A program made the translations under genes and the position numbers. Positions 34,250-44,996 of a stretch of 64,000 bases of DNA are shown here, in pieces; within the stretch, counting starts at the first letter, position 1; every line of letters starts with the position of its first letter. Source of the stretch: JBBQZO01 sp038207625 (GTDB lineage Bacteria; Pseudomonadota; Gammaproteobacteria; Burkholderiales; Burkholderiaceae_D); the NCBI GenBank assembly GCA_038207625.1, contig JBBQZO010000033.1, forward strand, positions 1-64,000, read 5' to 3'. The notes beneath the pieces are model-generated. The model was not told the origin of the DNA, did no database searches, and saw nothing but the letters and a program-made list of their open reading frames with translations.

Positions 34250-35035
34250 TCAACGGCCCTGGAACTGCGGCGCGCGTTTTTCGGCGAAGGCTTGCAGGCC
34301 TTCCTGGAAGTCGAATGAGCGCATGTGCTGGCGCAGCATCACTTGTTCATGCTGCAGCGCGTCGTCGCGCGATTTGTCGGAGGACGCGCGCGCCACCAGC
34401 TTCATGCGCGCAAGGGCCGCAGGACTCTTCTTGGCGATGTGTTTGGCCAGCGCCAGCGCGGCGTCGGCCAGTTGCTCGTCCGGATGGATCTCGCACACCA
34501 GGCCGCAGGCCTTCATGTCGGCGGCCGACAGCGATTTGCCCGTCAGCAGCAGGTACATGGCCATGTTCAGCGGGATCAAGCGCGGCAGGATGGCGGCGCC
34601 GCCGGCGCCCGGGTAGACGCCGAAGTTGGCGTGCGCGTCGGCGATGGTGGCGCTGTCGGCGGCGATCACGATGTCGGCGCACATGGCCAGTTCCAGACCG
34701 CCGGCCATGGTCACGCCGTTCAGCGCGGCGATCACCGGCTTGGGGAAATTGCGCAGCGTGCCGAAAATGACGTTGGCGCGGTCGAGAAAATCAGCGTCGC
34801 CCGCTGCCAGCTGCGCGCCGGCCAGCACTTCCTTGAGGTCGGCGCCGGCGCAAAACGCGGCGCCGCTGCCGGTCAACACCACCACGCGCAGCAGCTCGTT
34901 GGCGGCGATGTCGGCCAGATGGCGTTCCAGCTCGGCCAGCATGGCCAGGTTCAGCGAATTCATCGCCTTGGGGCGGTTCAAGGTCAGGCGCGCGACCGCA
35001 CCCATGGTTTCAAACAACAACACGTCTTGCGTCAT
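34250..35035 (-). CDS. Enoyl-CoA hydratase/isomerase (crotonase family)
   Basis: A 261-residue crotonase. The first oxyanion-hole segment is GAAFCAGADLKEVL (about 62-75) and the second is GGLELAMCADIVIAADSA (about 105-122). The usual catalytic Glu positions are replaced by an ANFGVYPGAGGAAILPRL segment in which the second acidic residue is not obvious, as in several dehydratase/isomerase subgroups. It would hydrate enoyl-CoA in the beta-oxidation operon. First large gene after regulon promoter B, whose -10 box is 76 nt upstream. The ribosome site is AGGAGAcc before ATG 35035. Confidence 0.88.
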   Translation of the reverse strand: MTQDVLLFETMGAVARLTLNRPKAMNSLNLAMLAELERHLADIAANELLRVVVLTGSGAAFCAGADLKEVLAGAQLAAGDADFLDRANVIFGTLRNFPKPVIAALNGVTMAGGLELAMCADIVIAADSATIADAHANFGVYPGAGGAAILPRLIPLNMAMYLLLTGKSLSAADMKACGLVCEIHPDEQLADAALALAKHIAKKSPAALARMKLVARASSDKSRDDALQHEQVMLRQHMRSFDFQEGLQAFAEKRAPQFQGR

Positions 35036-35110
35036 GAAAAGGTCTCCTGTTTTCTACGTGAGTCGCCGGCGACGGGCACCGGACTCGGGCTAACTGCATC
35101 GATGAGATGG

Positions 35111-35164
35111 ATGGTAGGACGGTGCTGGTACGGTGACAGGTCATCTCAGCGAAAGCGTTGGTCC
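35111..35164 (-). promoter_or_regulatory. Shared regulon promoter, copy B (beta-oxidation / wax-ester operon)
   Basis: Read on the minus strand: GGACC at 35164-35160, TTTCG at 35154-35150, ATGACCTGTC at 35144-35135, 18 nt, then TACCAT at 35116-35111. It differs from copy A at only four of the 30 operator positions. It lies in the gap between the 47-residue protein gene and crotonase. Confidence 0.8.
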
Positions 35165-35221
35165 CACGGAACGCCGGCATGGCGCACGCGTTAGCGTTGA
35201 CTACGCACGGGCGTGGACGGT

Positions 35222-35365
35222 CTAAAACGCGCTAAATGTGCCGCAAAACATCACGCTGGAAGCGAGCCAGCCGGCCGCGCCGGCGGCCACCAGGACGGCC
35301 AGCGCACACACACAGCGGTCGGACAGGTCGGCCTTGCAGGTGTCGAAAAGGTGTTGGATGTTCAT
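35222..35365 (-). CDS. 47-residue single-span membrane protein under the shared promoter
   Basis: A short gene with a strong ribosome site (AGGAGA six nt before ATG 35365). It encodes a soluble N-terminus with two Cys (MNIQHLFDTCKADLSDRC), one hydrophobic helix rich in Ala, Val and Gly (about residues 19-40) and a short tail with another Cys. I know of no family. Copy X of the shared promoter lies 88 nt upstream and nothing else fits that promoter. The crotonase operon follows 186 nt downstream behind its own copy B. It may be an accessory subunit or membrane anchor for the pathway; this is inference from control alone. Confidence 0.65.
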   Translation of the reverse strand: MNIQHLFDTCKADLSDRCVCALAVLVAAGAAGWLASSVMFCGTFSAF

Positions 35366-35452
35366 GCTGTGTCTCCTCTAGCGGGGCAGTGGGGCGGGTC
35401 GCGTGCGCTGCATGTGGCCGGTGCGCGCGCCCATCTCGGACGGTGTAGAGCG

Positions 35453-35506
35453 ATTTTAGGAAAGCGCGCGCCTGTTCGCCTGTCTCTGGCGTCAGACCTG
35501 CGGTCC
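35453..35506 (-). promoter_or_regulatory. Shared regulon promoter, copy X (47-residue protein)
   Basis: Read on the minus strand: GGACC at 35506-35502, TCTGA at 35496-35492, GAGACAGGCG at 35486-35477, 18 nt, then TAAAAT at 35458-35453. It resembles copy Y more than the others. It occupies the 301-nt gap between the small protein gene and the EF-G gene. Confidence 0.7.
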
Positions 35507-35666
35507 GGCGGGCAAGCGCGCCCACTGCATCTGGATCAAGGGTTGGTGGTGCCGTGCGCATTGTGGTTAGGGCCGGTGCTAGAATGGCAAACTGATCTGC
35601 GCAGCTTCGACGCCAGGTCTGGGCCGCCTCCCGACGCAACGCATATTTTCCTAGAAGGAAATTATC

Positions 35667-37787
<2,121 letters not shown>

Positions 37788-38193
37788 ACAAGACGCCGCA
37801 CGACGCCAAGACTTGGCGCTGGCCAAGGCGCTGCACCAAAAACCGACGGCGCATTACGCGCAGCGCGTGCGTCCCGGCAGGCGTGCGCCCCGGCGCGCGT
37901 GTATCGGCAGGCGTGCATCGGCGGGCCTGCATCGGCGGGCGGGCAAGGCGGGCGCGTCGGCGCTCGATCCGGCATGTTCTTGCGCGGCCCCGGCGCGAGC
38001 AGATTCCGACATCGGTTCGTCGTCAGCTGTGCAAAACCACGCTGTGCGTACGTCACACCTGACGACAGGCCACCGCACGCGAGCCGATCGTGGTATTCAT
38101 GAGGCCGATGGCCCATATCATAAATGGAAAGTACGCTTATGACTGCAGGCTCCTATACTTCACGGTATCAGAGCACGTTTGAAGGAGCCTCAC
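37788..38193. other. 406-nt intergenic region with 14-bp repeats
   Basis: Between EF-G and the small protein at 38194. It contains a 14-bp direct repeat (ATCGGCGGGCCTGC-like) in three units at 37903-37944 and a lower-GC stretch near 38110-38180 that probably holds the promoter of the downstream gene. No supported gene was seen. Confidence 0.5.
37903..37944. repeat. Three 14-bp tandem units
   Basis: Units at 37903-37916, 37917-37930 and 37931-37944, beginning ATCGGCAGGC, ATCGGCGGGC and ATCGGCGGGC. Short and GC-rich, with no coding frame attached. Confidence 0.7.
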
Positions 38194-38445
38194 ATGTTTG
38201 CCAGTACCGCCCACACGCACCACGCCAACGCCCGCGACTACGTCACCAACGTCGCCAGTGCGGCCAGCGCTTTCGTTGCAGCCTTGTTGGCGTTCAAGCC
38301 GCAACGCGCGCTTGTCCTTGCGCCTGCCATATCGCCACGTGCAATGGCGGAGAAACGCTACGCCATGTTCCGCATGGCCGATCAGTGGCAGAGCCTGTCT
38401 CCCAGTCTCGCAACCGAATTACGCTTCATGGCTGGACGCGACTAG
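38194..38445 (+). CDS. Small hypothetical protein (83 residues)
   Basis: A short gene with a strong ribosome site (GAAGGAG, 6 nt before ATG 38194). The protein starts with a His/Ala-rich segment, has a moderately hydrophobic stretch (about 20-52, with SAASAFVAALLAF and ALVLAPAI), and ends in a polar part (EKRYAMFRMADQWQSLSPSLATELRFMAGRD split by no Cys). No family is recognised. It stands alone between EF-G and the REC-TPR gene on the opposite strand. Confidence 0.6.
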   Translation: MFASTAHTHHANARDYVTNVASAASAFVAALLAFKPQRALVLAPAISPRAMAEKRYAMFRMADQWQSLSPSLATELRFMAGRD

Positions 38446-38629
38446 CCTGCACTCGATAGCACGGCCTGATGCAGACTGCTTATTGACCAAGCAAGTCGAG
38501 CCGGGTCATCGCGACCACCTTGTTGAGATTGCACGGCGCTTTTGGTGCAAGTGCGTTGGACGCCCCGCTGGCGCCCGATTCGCGCCCGGCGGCGCTGCAC
38601 TTTGCGCGCGTATGCCTGCCCGGCGCGCC

Positions 38630-40327
38630 TCAGGCCACGTCGGGGGCGACGACGGGGGCAAATGGCAGCAGTTGCTCCATCAGTTGGGCGAAACGTTTCT
38701 GCCCCGGCGCGATCTTGTCGGCCGTCAGCAGCAGCTCGCGCGCGTCGTTGAACATCGCCGTGTCCGAGCCAAACTGCGCCATGAATGCGATCAGGATGTG
38801 GGCGCAGTTAAACAGGATGCGCACATTGGTGGGCATCGCCGTGCGCGCCGTGCGGGTCCATTCGACGGCCTCGGCCAGCTTGCCCGTCATCCATAGTTGC
38901 ACGCCCTTGTTCATCATCTCGGTCGCTTCCTTGCGCGAACCGGCGATCAGGCTGGCGCCTTCCTCACCCATGCGCCCCTTCTCGAAGATGCTCTGCACCT
39001 CGTCGGACAGCACCGTGTTGTCATGGTTGTTCTTGATGATGTCCTTGAGCAGATCGACCGGCGCCTCCTTGACGCCGACGGCGAACATCAGTCTGGCCAT
39101 GTCCAGCGACGTCTTGGTGTCGGCCCGCTCGGTGGTGTTTTCCAGCAGCACGGCCAGCTCGTCGCCGGCCTTGCGGGCGCGCCGGTAGTCGCCGCTCTCG
39201 TGGTACACCAGTCCTTCGGTGATCTTGGCGCGCAGGCGCAGCTCCTCGCTGTCAAATTCCTTGGCGGCCAACGCCAGTAGCGCCAGCGCCTCTTTCGGCT
39301 CGTTCTTCTGACCGCACACGCGCGCCAGCCCCAGGTAGGCATCGGCCGTCTTCAGCGCCGAATGCTCGCCCAGGCTGATGCACTTGCGGAAGGACTTTTC
39401 GGCTGCGGCGATGTTGCCGTTCTTGAGCGAGGCCTCGCCCAGACTGCGCTGGCGCTGCATCGAATTGGGCGACAGCTTGGCGGCCCGCTCGAGCGTGCGC
39501 TCGGCGTCGTCGAACTCGCCCAGTTGCTGATGCGACAGCGCCAATTGATCGTAGGCGTCCAGGTAGTGCTGATTCTCGGCGATCACGTCGGTAAACATCC
39601 GTTTCGCCGTGCCGTAGTCGCCTTCCTGCAACATGATCTTGGCCAGCCCGGTCTTGGCCCATGCGTAATCGCGGTCGGCCAGCACGCGTTCGTAGACCGC
39701 CCGCGCCAGCGCCGGTTCGCCCGCCTTGATCAGCAGGCCGGCGCGCATGCGCATCAGTTCGAGCCCGTGGAGTTTGTCTGTTTGCGCCTGTTCGTCACAC
39801 AGCTTGGCCGCCTTCAGGTAGTCTTTTTCCTTGTAGGCCATGTCGATCTTCTTGAAGATCTGCTTCTTGATCCAGGCGCGGTTCAGGCGCGATAGCAGCA
39901 CCTCCTCGGTGATCGGCTTGATCAAGTAGGCGTCGGGCTGAAACTCGGCCGCGCCCATGACCGATTCGACACTTTTTTCCGCCGACACCATCATCCACAC
40001 TGTCGTCGGGCTGATCAGTTCGCGCAGCTTCGCTTCCTCGAGCACCTGCTGGCCATTTTTGCCCGCGCCCAGGTTATAGTCGCAAAACACCACGTCATAG
40101 CGGGTCGTTGCCAGTTGCGCGATCGCGTTGCCGCCGCTGTCGGCCTGGTCGATGAAGCGCGCGCCCAGCGAGCGCAGCGCTTCGCGCAGCAACTGGCGCA
40201 TGCCCTGGTAGTCGTCGATAATCAGGTAGTGCTTGTCCTTCCACTCGGGCAGTTTGCCGCCGCCGCCGGCGGCCGATGTCGCCGAACCGGTCAGCAAATC
40301 TGTGCCGCTGGCACGGGTGTTATCCAT
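38630..40327 (-). CDS. Response regulator with TPR output region
   Basis: A 565-residue protein. A CheY-like receiver (about 30-155: YLIIDDYQGMRQLL, phospho-acceptor Asp in VVFCDYNLG, MMVSAEKS, YLIKPI) is followed by about ten TPR-like helical hairpins (170-540; for example ALARAVYERVLADRDYAWAKTGLA and AERTLERAAKLSPNSMQ). There is no DNA-binding domain, so signalling probably runs through protein scaffolding. ATG 40327 is chosen because CAAGGAGA precedes it; the frame is open up to 40474 without a ribosome site. No partner kinase is adjacent. It diverges from the FecR-domain gene. Confidence 0.85.
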   Translation of the reverse strand: MDNTRASGTDLLTGSATSAAGGGGKLPEWKDKHYLIIDDYQGMRQLLREALRSLGARFIDQADSGGNAIAQLATTRYDVVFCDYNLGAGKNGQQVLEEAKLRELISPTTVWMMVSAEKSVESVMGAAEFQPDAYLIKPITEEVLLSRLNRAWIKKQIFKKIDMAYKEKDYLKAAKLCDEQAQTDKLHGLELMRMRAGLLIKAGEPALARAVYERVLADRDYAWAKTGLAKIMLQEGDYGTAKRMFTDVIAENQHYLDAYDQLALSHQQLGEFDDAERTLERAAKLSPNSMQRQRSLGEASLKNGNIAAAEKSFRKCISLGEHSALKTADAYLGLARVCGQKNEPKEALALLALAAKEFDSEELRLRAKITEGLVYHESGDYRRARKAGDELAVLLENTTERADTKTSLDMARLMFAVGVKEAPVDLLKDIIKNNHDNTVLSDEVQSIFEKGRMGEEGASLIAGSRKEATEMMNKGVQLWMTGKLAEAVEWTRTARTAMPTNVRILFNCAHILIAFMAQFGSDTAMFNDARELLLTADKIAPGQKRFAQLMEQLLPFAPVVAPDVA

Positions 40328-40770
40328 CAGATGTTCTCCTTGCACAGGGCGGCGCGAGGCGCGCCTGCCCTTGCCATTCGCAGGATCGAGGTGCTCGGTG
40401 TCCGTCGCCGTCGGGGCCGCGCCGTCTACCCATGGACGCAAGTGCGAGAACGCCATCACCACTTGATCATCCATGAGGATGGGCTGTGCCGCAAGGCATT
40501 CTTGCGATGGCGCTTATTTAGTGCGCTCGGGGGCCCCACTGGCCGGTCGAGAGATTGATTAAACAGCATCAGATAGTGCGGGCCGATCGATGCTGCGCCG
40601 TATGTGCGCAAGCGTACATGCAAAACAGGCATGCCCTGTTAGCCTGCAAACTTATCCGGCTGGCACTGTGCCGGCCCGCACAGTTGGCAGCGCGATGACC
40701 GGCGACCTCGGTTGCGCGGTTGCGTGGCTGGCAAACGCGCTCATTGACGCGTCTTCCTAAAGGATTCTTT
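40328..40770. other. 443-nt divergent intergenic region
   Basis: Separates the REC-TPR gene (minus) and the FecR-domain gene (plus). AT-richer stretches near 40550-40580 and 40640-40660 may carry promoters, but no convincing operator, RNA or gene was found. Confidence 0.4.
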
Positions 40771-43476
40771 ATGACTATGGCAACCGTTCGCCGTCCAGTG
40801 CTGGTTCTTGCCAGCGCGCTGATGATGACGCTTCTGACCCTGAGCGGCTGGGCCCAGGCGGAGCCGCCCTCGCGCGTGGCCCGGCTTGGCTACGTGACGG
40901 GCACCGTCAGTTTCTCGCCCGCCGGCCAGTCCGACTGGGTGCAGGCGGGCATCAACCGGCCCTTGACGACGGGCGACCGCTTGTGGACGGACGCCAATTC
41001 GCGCGCGGAGCTGCAAGTGGGCGGCGCGGCGATCCGGCTGGGGCCAGGCACCAGCGTGACGGTGCTCAATCTCGATGACGGCATCGCCCAGCTGCAGCTG
41101 ACGCAGGGGACGCTGAAGGTGCGCGTGCAGCACATGGGCGCCAATCAAAGTTTTGAGGTCGATACGCCAAATCTGGCATTGAGCCTGCGGCGCGCCGGCG
41201 ACTTGCGCATCGACGTGCAACCGGACGACGACGCGACCGCGGTGACGGTGCATAACGGCGCGGTCGACGTGTACGGCGACGGCGCCTCATATGCGCTTGG
41301 CAGTGGCCAGGGTTACCGTTTCTACGGACGCGGCCTGGGCGACTACGAGACGCTGACAGCGCGCCCCGACGACGAGTTCGACCGCTGGTCGCACGAACGC
41401 GACCGACGCGCGGAACGCTCGGCGTCGGCGCGTTACGTGTCCTCCGAAGTGGTCGGCTACGAAGACCTGGACGACAACGGCAGCTGGCGTGCCGACAGCG
41501 ACTACGGCAACGTCTGGACGCCGAACCACGTCGCCGCCGGCTGGACCCCGTATCACGACGGGCACTGGGCCTGGGTCGATCCGTGGGGCTGGACCTGGGT
41601 CGACGATGCGCCGTGGGGCTTTGCCGTCTCGCATTACGGTCGCTGGGCCAATATTCGCGGATCCTGGGGCTGGGTGCCGGGGCCGGCGCGCGAGCGGGCC
41701 GTGTATGCGCCGGCGCTGGTGGTGTTCGTGGGCGGGAAAAACTTCGAGTCCAACGCATCCGGCGGATCGGTCGGTTGGTTTCCGCTCGCCCCGCGCGAAG
41801 TGTATCAGCCGTCCTATCCCGTCAGCCGCGGCTATTTCGACAATATCAACCGCAGCAATGCAGTGATCGCGCCGACCGTCATCACCAAGGTCTACAACAA
41901 CACCAACGTCACCAATGTCACCAACGTCACCAACGTGACGCACAACAACACGGTCGTCAATAACACGGTCGTCAATAACACCACGATCGTCTACGTCAAT
42001 CAGAAGGTGACGGGCGCCGTGGTGGCCGTGCCGATGCAGGCCTTCGTGCAGTCGCAGCCGGTGCGCAAGGCTGCCGTGGTGGTGTCGAAAGAGGTCGCCT
42101 TCAATGCGCCGGTGTCGCATGTGGCGGCCGTCGTGCCGGTGCAGCAAAGTATGCACGGAGGGGCCGCCAACGCCGGCGCCAAGCCGCCGCTGCGCGAGCA
42201 TGAACAGGCGATCGTTGCCCACACCGCGCCGCCGGCGCCAGCGCCGAGCTTTGCGTTCCAGCAAACGCAACTGGCTGCCAAGCCGGGCGCGCCGATCAGC
42301 GACGCCCAGCGCGCGCAATTGAAAACGTCTGCTGCGGTAGCACCAGAGGCCAAGATCGTCGTCGCCGCCGCCGCCAAGTCGGCTGCGCCGGCCGGGCGCC
42401 CCCCGCAGACAGCGCCGGCCGCCCGCACGCCGGAGGCGCGCAAGGCAGACGCCGCCAAAACGCCGAGCGCTAAAGCCGAGGCGCCCAAGCCGGAACCGAT
42501 TAAAGTTGGTCCCGGCAGCGCTTTGCCAGCCGACGCGGCGAAGGCCGAGCAAGCCAAAGTGGACGCGGCCAAAGCCGTCGCGAGCAAGGCCGATGCGGCA
42601 AAACTCGCCACCATGAAAGCCGATGCGGCAAAGGCCGAGGTGCTCAAGGCCGATGCTGCGAAGGCGGAGGCTGCCAAAGTCGCAGCGGGCAAGCCGGAGA
42701 CGGGAAAACACGACCCTGCAAAAGCCGACGCGGGCGCAGCCGAGGCGGCGCGCCTGGCGACGGCCAAAGCCGCCGCCGAAGCTGGCAAGGCTGACGCAGC
42801 GAAGGCGGATTTGGCCAAAGCCAACGCTGCCAAGGCAGAAGCTGCGGCGCATGCCGACGCCGCCAAGGCAGATGCGGCTAAAGCCAACGCGGCCAAGGCC
42901 GACGCTGCCCGCGCCAATGCCGAGCGCGACGCGGCGGCGCATACTGATGCCGCCAAGGCAGATGCGGCCAAAGCCAACGCGGCCAAGGCCGACGCTGCCC
43001 GCGCCAATGCCGAACGTGAAGCGGCAGTGCACGCCGACGCCGCCAAAGCCGACGCGGCGCGCGCCAACGCAGCCAAGGCCGATGCGGCACGTGCGAATGC
43101 CGAGCGCGCCAATGTGGAGCACGCAGCGGCGGCGCATGCCGACGCGGCCAAAGCCGATGCAGCCCGAGCCAATGCGGCCAAGGCCGACGCGGCGCGCGCC
43201 AACGCCGATCGAAACGTGAACGCCCAGGCCGATGCGGTACGGGCAGAAGCGGGCAGGGCGGCAGCCAAAGCCGAGGCGAACAAGCGCGCGGCAGCCCAGG
43301 CTGACGGCGCCCGCGCAGCCGGTGCGGCACATCCGGACGCGCCACATCCCGAAGCGGGCAAACCTCCTCGCGGTGAGCCAGCCAAGGACGACGGCGAGCA
43401 TCCGCGCAAACCAAAGCCCACCTCAAAAGAGGAGGCGGACAAGCGCAATGCCCAGGAAGACGCGGGCAAACGCTAG
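40771..43476 (+). CDS. FecR-domain secreted protein with Trp-rich repeats and long Ala/Lys coiled-coil tail
   Basis: A 901-residue protein with a signal peptide (about 1-30) and a FecR-like beta domain (about 35-180: LTTGDRLWTDANSRAELQVG, RLGPGTSVTVL). A Trp/Tyr/Asp-rich region of the DUF6600 kind follows (about 240-325: GHWAWVDPWGWTWVDDAPWG). Next comes an Asn/Val/Thr repeat block (about 377-407, with NVT repeated four times), then about 300 residues of Ala-Lys-Asp/Glu repeats (AAKADAAKANAAKADAARAN), likely a continuous helix as in TolA domain II. The long helix could span the periplasm. The ribosome site AAAGGA precedes ATG 40771. No sigma factor or TonB receptor is adjacent, so it is not a classical FecR regulator. 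Large minus-strand frames here are shadows of the repeats. Confidence 0.8.
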   Translation: MTMATVRRPVLVLASALMMTLLTLSGWAQAEPPSRVARLGYVTGTVSFSPAGQSDWVQAGINRPLTTGDRLWTDANSRAELQVGGAAIRLGPGTSVTVLNLDDGIAQLQLTQGTLKVRVQHMGANQSFEVDTPNLALSLRRAGDLRIDVQPDDDATAVTVHNGAVDVYGDGASYALGSGQGYRFYGRGLGDYETLTARPDDEFDRWSHERDRRAERSASARYVSSEVVGYEDLDDNGSWRADSDYGNVWTPNHVAAGWTPYHDGHWAWVDPWGWTWVDDAPWGFAVSHYGRWANIRGSWGWVPGPARERAVYAPALVVFVGGKNFESNASGGSVGWFPLAPREVYQPSYPVSRGYFDNINRSNAVIAPTVITKVYNNTNVTNVTNVTNVTHNNTVVNNTVVNNTTIVYVNQKVTGAVVAVPMQAFVQSQPVRKAAVVVSKEVAFNAPVSHVAAVVPVQQSMHGGAANAGAKPPLREHEQAIVAHTAPPAPAPSFAFQQTQLAAKPGAPISDAQRAQLKTSAAVAPEAKIVVAAAAKSAAPAGRPPQTAPAARTPEARKADAAKTPSAKAEAPKPEPIKVGPGSALPADAAKAEQAKVDAAKAVASKADAAKLATMKADAAKAEVLKADAAKAEAAKVAAGKPETGKHDPAKADAGAAEAARLATAKAAAEAGKADAAKADLAKANAAKAEAAAHADAAKADAAKANAAKADAARANAERDAAAHTDAAKADAAKANAAKADAARANAEREAAVHADAAKADAARANAAKADAARANAERANVEHAAAAHADAAKADAARANAAKADAARANADRNVNAQADAVRAEAGRAAAKAEANKRAAAQADGARAAGAAHPDAPHPEAGKPPRGEPAKDDGEHPRKPKPTSKEEADKRNAQEDAGKR

Positions 43477-43488
43477 GCCGGTGCGGTT

Positions 43489-43526
43489 CGAACGGTGACA
43501 GCGGCGCGCTGCCGGCTCACCGTTCG
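43489..43526 (+). terminator. Hairpin after the FecR-domain gene
   Basis: Perfect 10-bp stem (CGAACGGTGA with TCACCGTTCG) around an 18-nt GC-rich loop, 12 nt after the stop. No T-run; probably a Rho-type or mRNA-stabilising end. Confidence 0.5.
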
Positions 43527-43685
43527 GGTGCTGCGCACGGTGGGGATGAGCTGACGGCAGCATGCCCGCTTGCGTCGTTGCGCCACATCGGGCGGGCGGC
43601 GCAGCCGACAACGCGGCGGCGATATCGTGTATCGTAGGCGCGAACGGGCGCCACTTTGCGCATCGACCACCATTCGAAGGCCACC

Positions 43686-44591
43686 ATGCAGATCCAACTT
43701 TTCGCGCGCTGGTCCGGCATGATCGGCGCTTGCGCGCTGGCCGCCAACTGCCTCGCTGCCAGCACCATCGGCGCGCCCGACATGGGCAAGCTCACTGCCA
43801 CCGGTGGCGTCAGCCAGCTTGAGGGCGCCGGCGGCGGCGGCTTGACGCCGTGGGCTTTGATCACCGGTTACGGCACGCGCGACAGCTACGGCGCCAACGC
43901 CCATTACACGCAGGTGCGCACCCAGGATTACGCACTGGCGGCGTATGGCGTGGCCGTTGGCATCGCCGACCGGCTTGAGCTGTCGCTGGCCAGGCAGGAC
44001 TTCTCCGGCCACCTCGCACCTCTCAATGCGCTGGCCATTCAACAGGACATCGCGGGCATCAAACTGCGCGTGCTGGGCGACGCCGTCTACGATCAGGATA
44101 TCTGGCTGCCGCAGGTGGCAGTCGGCTTGCAATATAAACGCAACAACGGTGTTGGCGGACTGGCCACGCTGGGCATCGACAAGGTCCAGCAACTCGGTGC
44201 CAAGGACGACCACGGCACCGACTTGTATGTGGCGGCGACCAAACTGTATCTGGCGCAAAGCCTGCTACTCAACGCCACAGTGCGCCTGACCAAGGCCAAC
44301 CAGATGGGCCTGCTCGGTTTTGGCGGCGATCTGGGCAACCGCTATCAGCCGATGCTGGAAGTGTCCGGCGCCTACATGGTTAACCGTAAAACCGTGCTCG
44401 GTGCCGAATACCGGATGAAGCCGCACAATCTGGGCGTCGACAATGAGAAGGCTTACGCCGACGTATTTCTGGCCTATTTCCCGACCAAGAACGTCTCGCT
44501 GACGGCCGCTTACGCGACGCTGGGCGATATCACGGTGTTCAATCCGACTACCCAGCGCGGCTGGTACCTGTCGGTGCAGACGGGGTTCTAA
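43686..44591 (+). CDS. DUF3034 family outer-membrane-type protein
   Basis: A 301-residue protein with a signal peptide (about 1-27) and a body of alternating short strands ending in YLSVQTGF, the aromatic C-terminus of outer-membrane barrels. Conserved DUF3034 features are GKLTATGGVSQLEGAGGGGLTPWA near the start, GIADRLELSLARQ, and the late GAEYRMKPHNLG. The function of the family is unknown. ATG 43686 starts the signal peptide; the frame extends to 43656 without support. It is followed by a short hairpin at 44616-44636. Confidence 0.8.
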   Translation: MQIQLFARWSGMIGACALAANCLAASTIGAPDMGKLTATGGVSQLEGAGGGGLTPWALITGYGTRDSYGANAHYTQVRTQDYALAAYGVAVGIADRLELSLARQDFSGHLAPLNALAIQQDIAGIKLRVLGDAVYDQDIWLPQVAVGLQYKRNNGVGGLATLGIDKVQQLGAKDDHGTDLYVAATKLYLAQSLLLNATVRLTKANQMGLLGFGGDLGNRYQPMLEVSGAYMVNRKTVLGAEYRMKPHNLGVDNEKAYADVFLAYFPTKNVSLTAAYATLGDITVFNPTTQRGWYLSVQTGF

Positions 44592-44615
44592 GCACCTCAT
44601 GAACCGAAGCGCCAA

Positions 44616-44636
44616 GCACCGGCCGTTGCCCGGTGC
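44616..44636 (+). terminator. Hairpin after the DUF3034 gene
   Basis: Stem GCACCGG with CCGGTGC around a 7-nt loop, 24 nt after the stop. No T-run. The rest of the 405-nt gap to the next gene shows no gene; its last 100 nt become AT-rich (TATATTAAGGAG near 44940) and probably hold the promoter of the PEP-CTERM gene. Confidence 0.4.
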
Positions 44637-44996
44637 GCGCCAGCCTGGCTTGCCGTTCGGTCTGCCGGCGCTGACTTGATGCGCCTCGGCGCGGGCGCGC
44701 GCCGTCAACATCTGGCAGGCCCGGTCTGGCGTGGCTCACGGGACACGGCGCCATCACATCGGCGTCTTCGCCAGATGCCATTTGGTCCACGCTGAAGTCA
44801 CCCGCGCGGACCCGGTCTGGCTGGATGACTGCGTGCCGACCAGGCGCGCCGCCGCCACATCGTTCAAGTAACTGCACCGACGCCGATCGATACGGAAAAA
44901 CACAAAAGAAACTCCTTCAATCTGCAAATATTTTGGTAATATATTAAGGAGATGCAAATAAGATAATTCACCACCTCACATTGACTGGACTTGTTA

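Noticed and set aside
41287..43401. 704-codon open frame on the minus strand over the FecR-domain gene
   Set aside because: It mirrors the Ala/Lys codon repeats of the plus-strand gene, has no ribosome site or signal, and its product is low-complexity Arg/Gly/Cys sequence.
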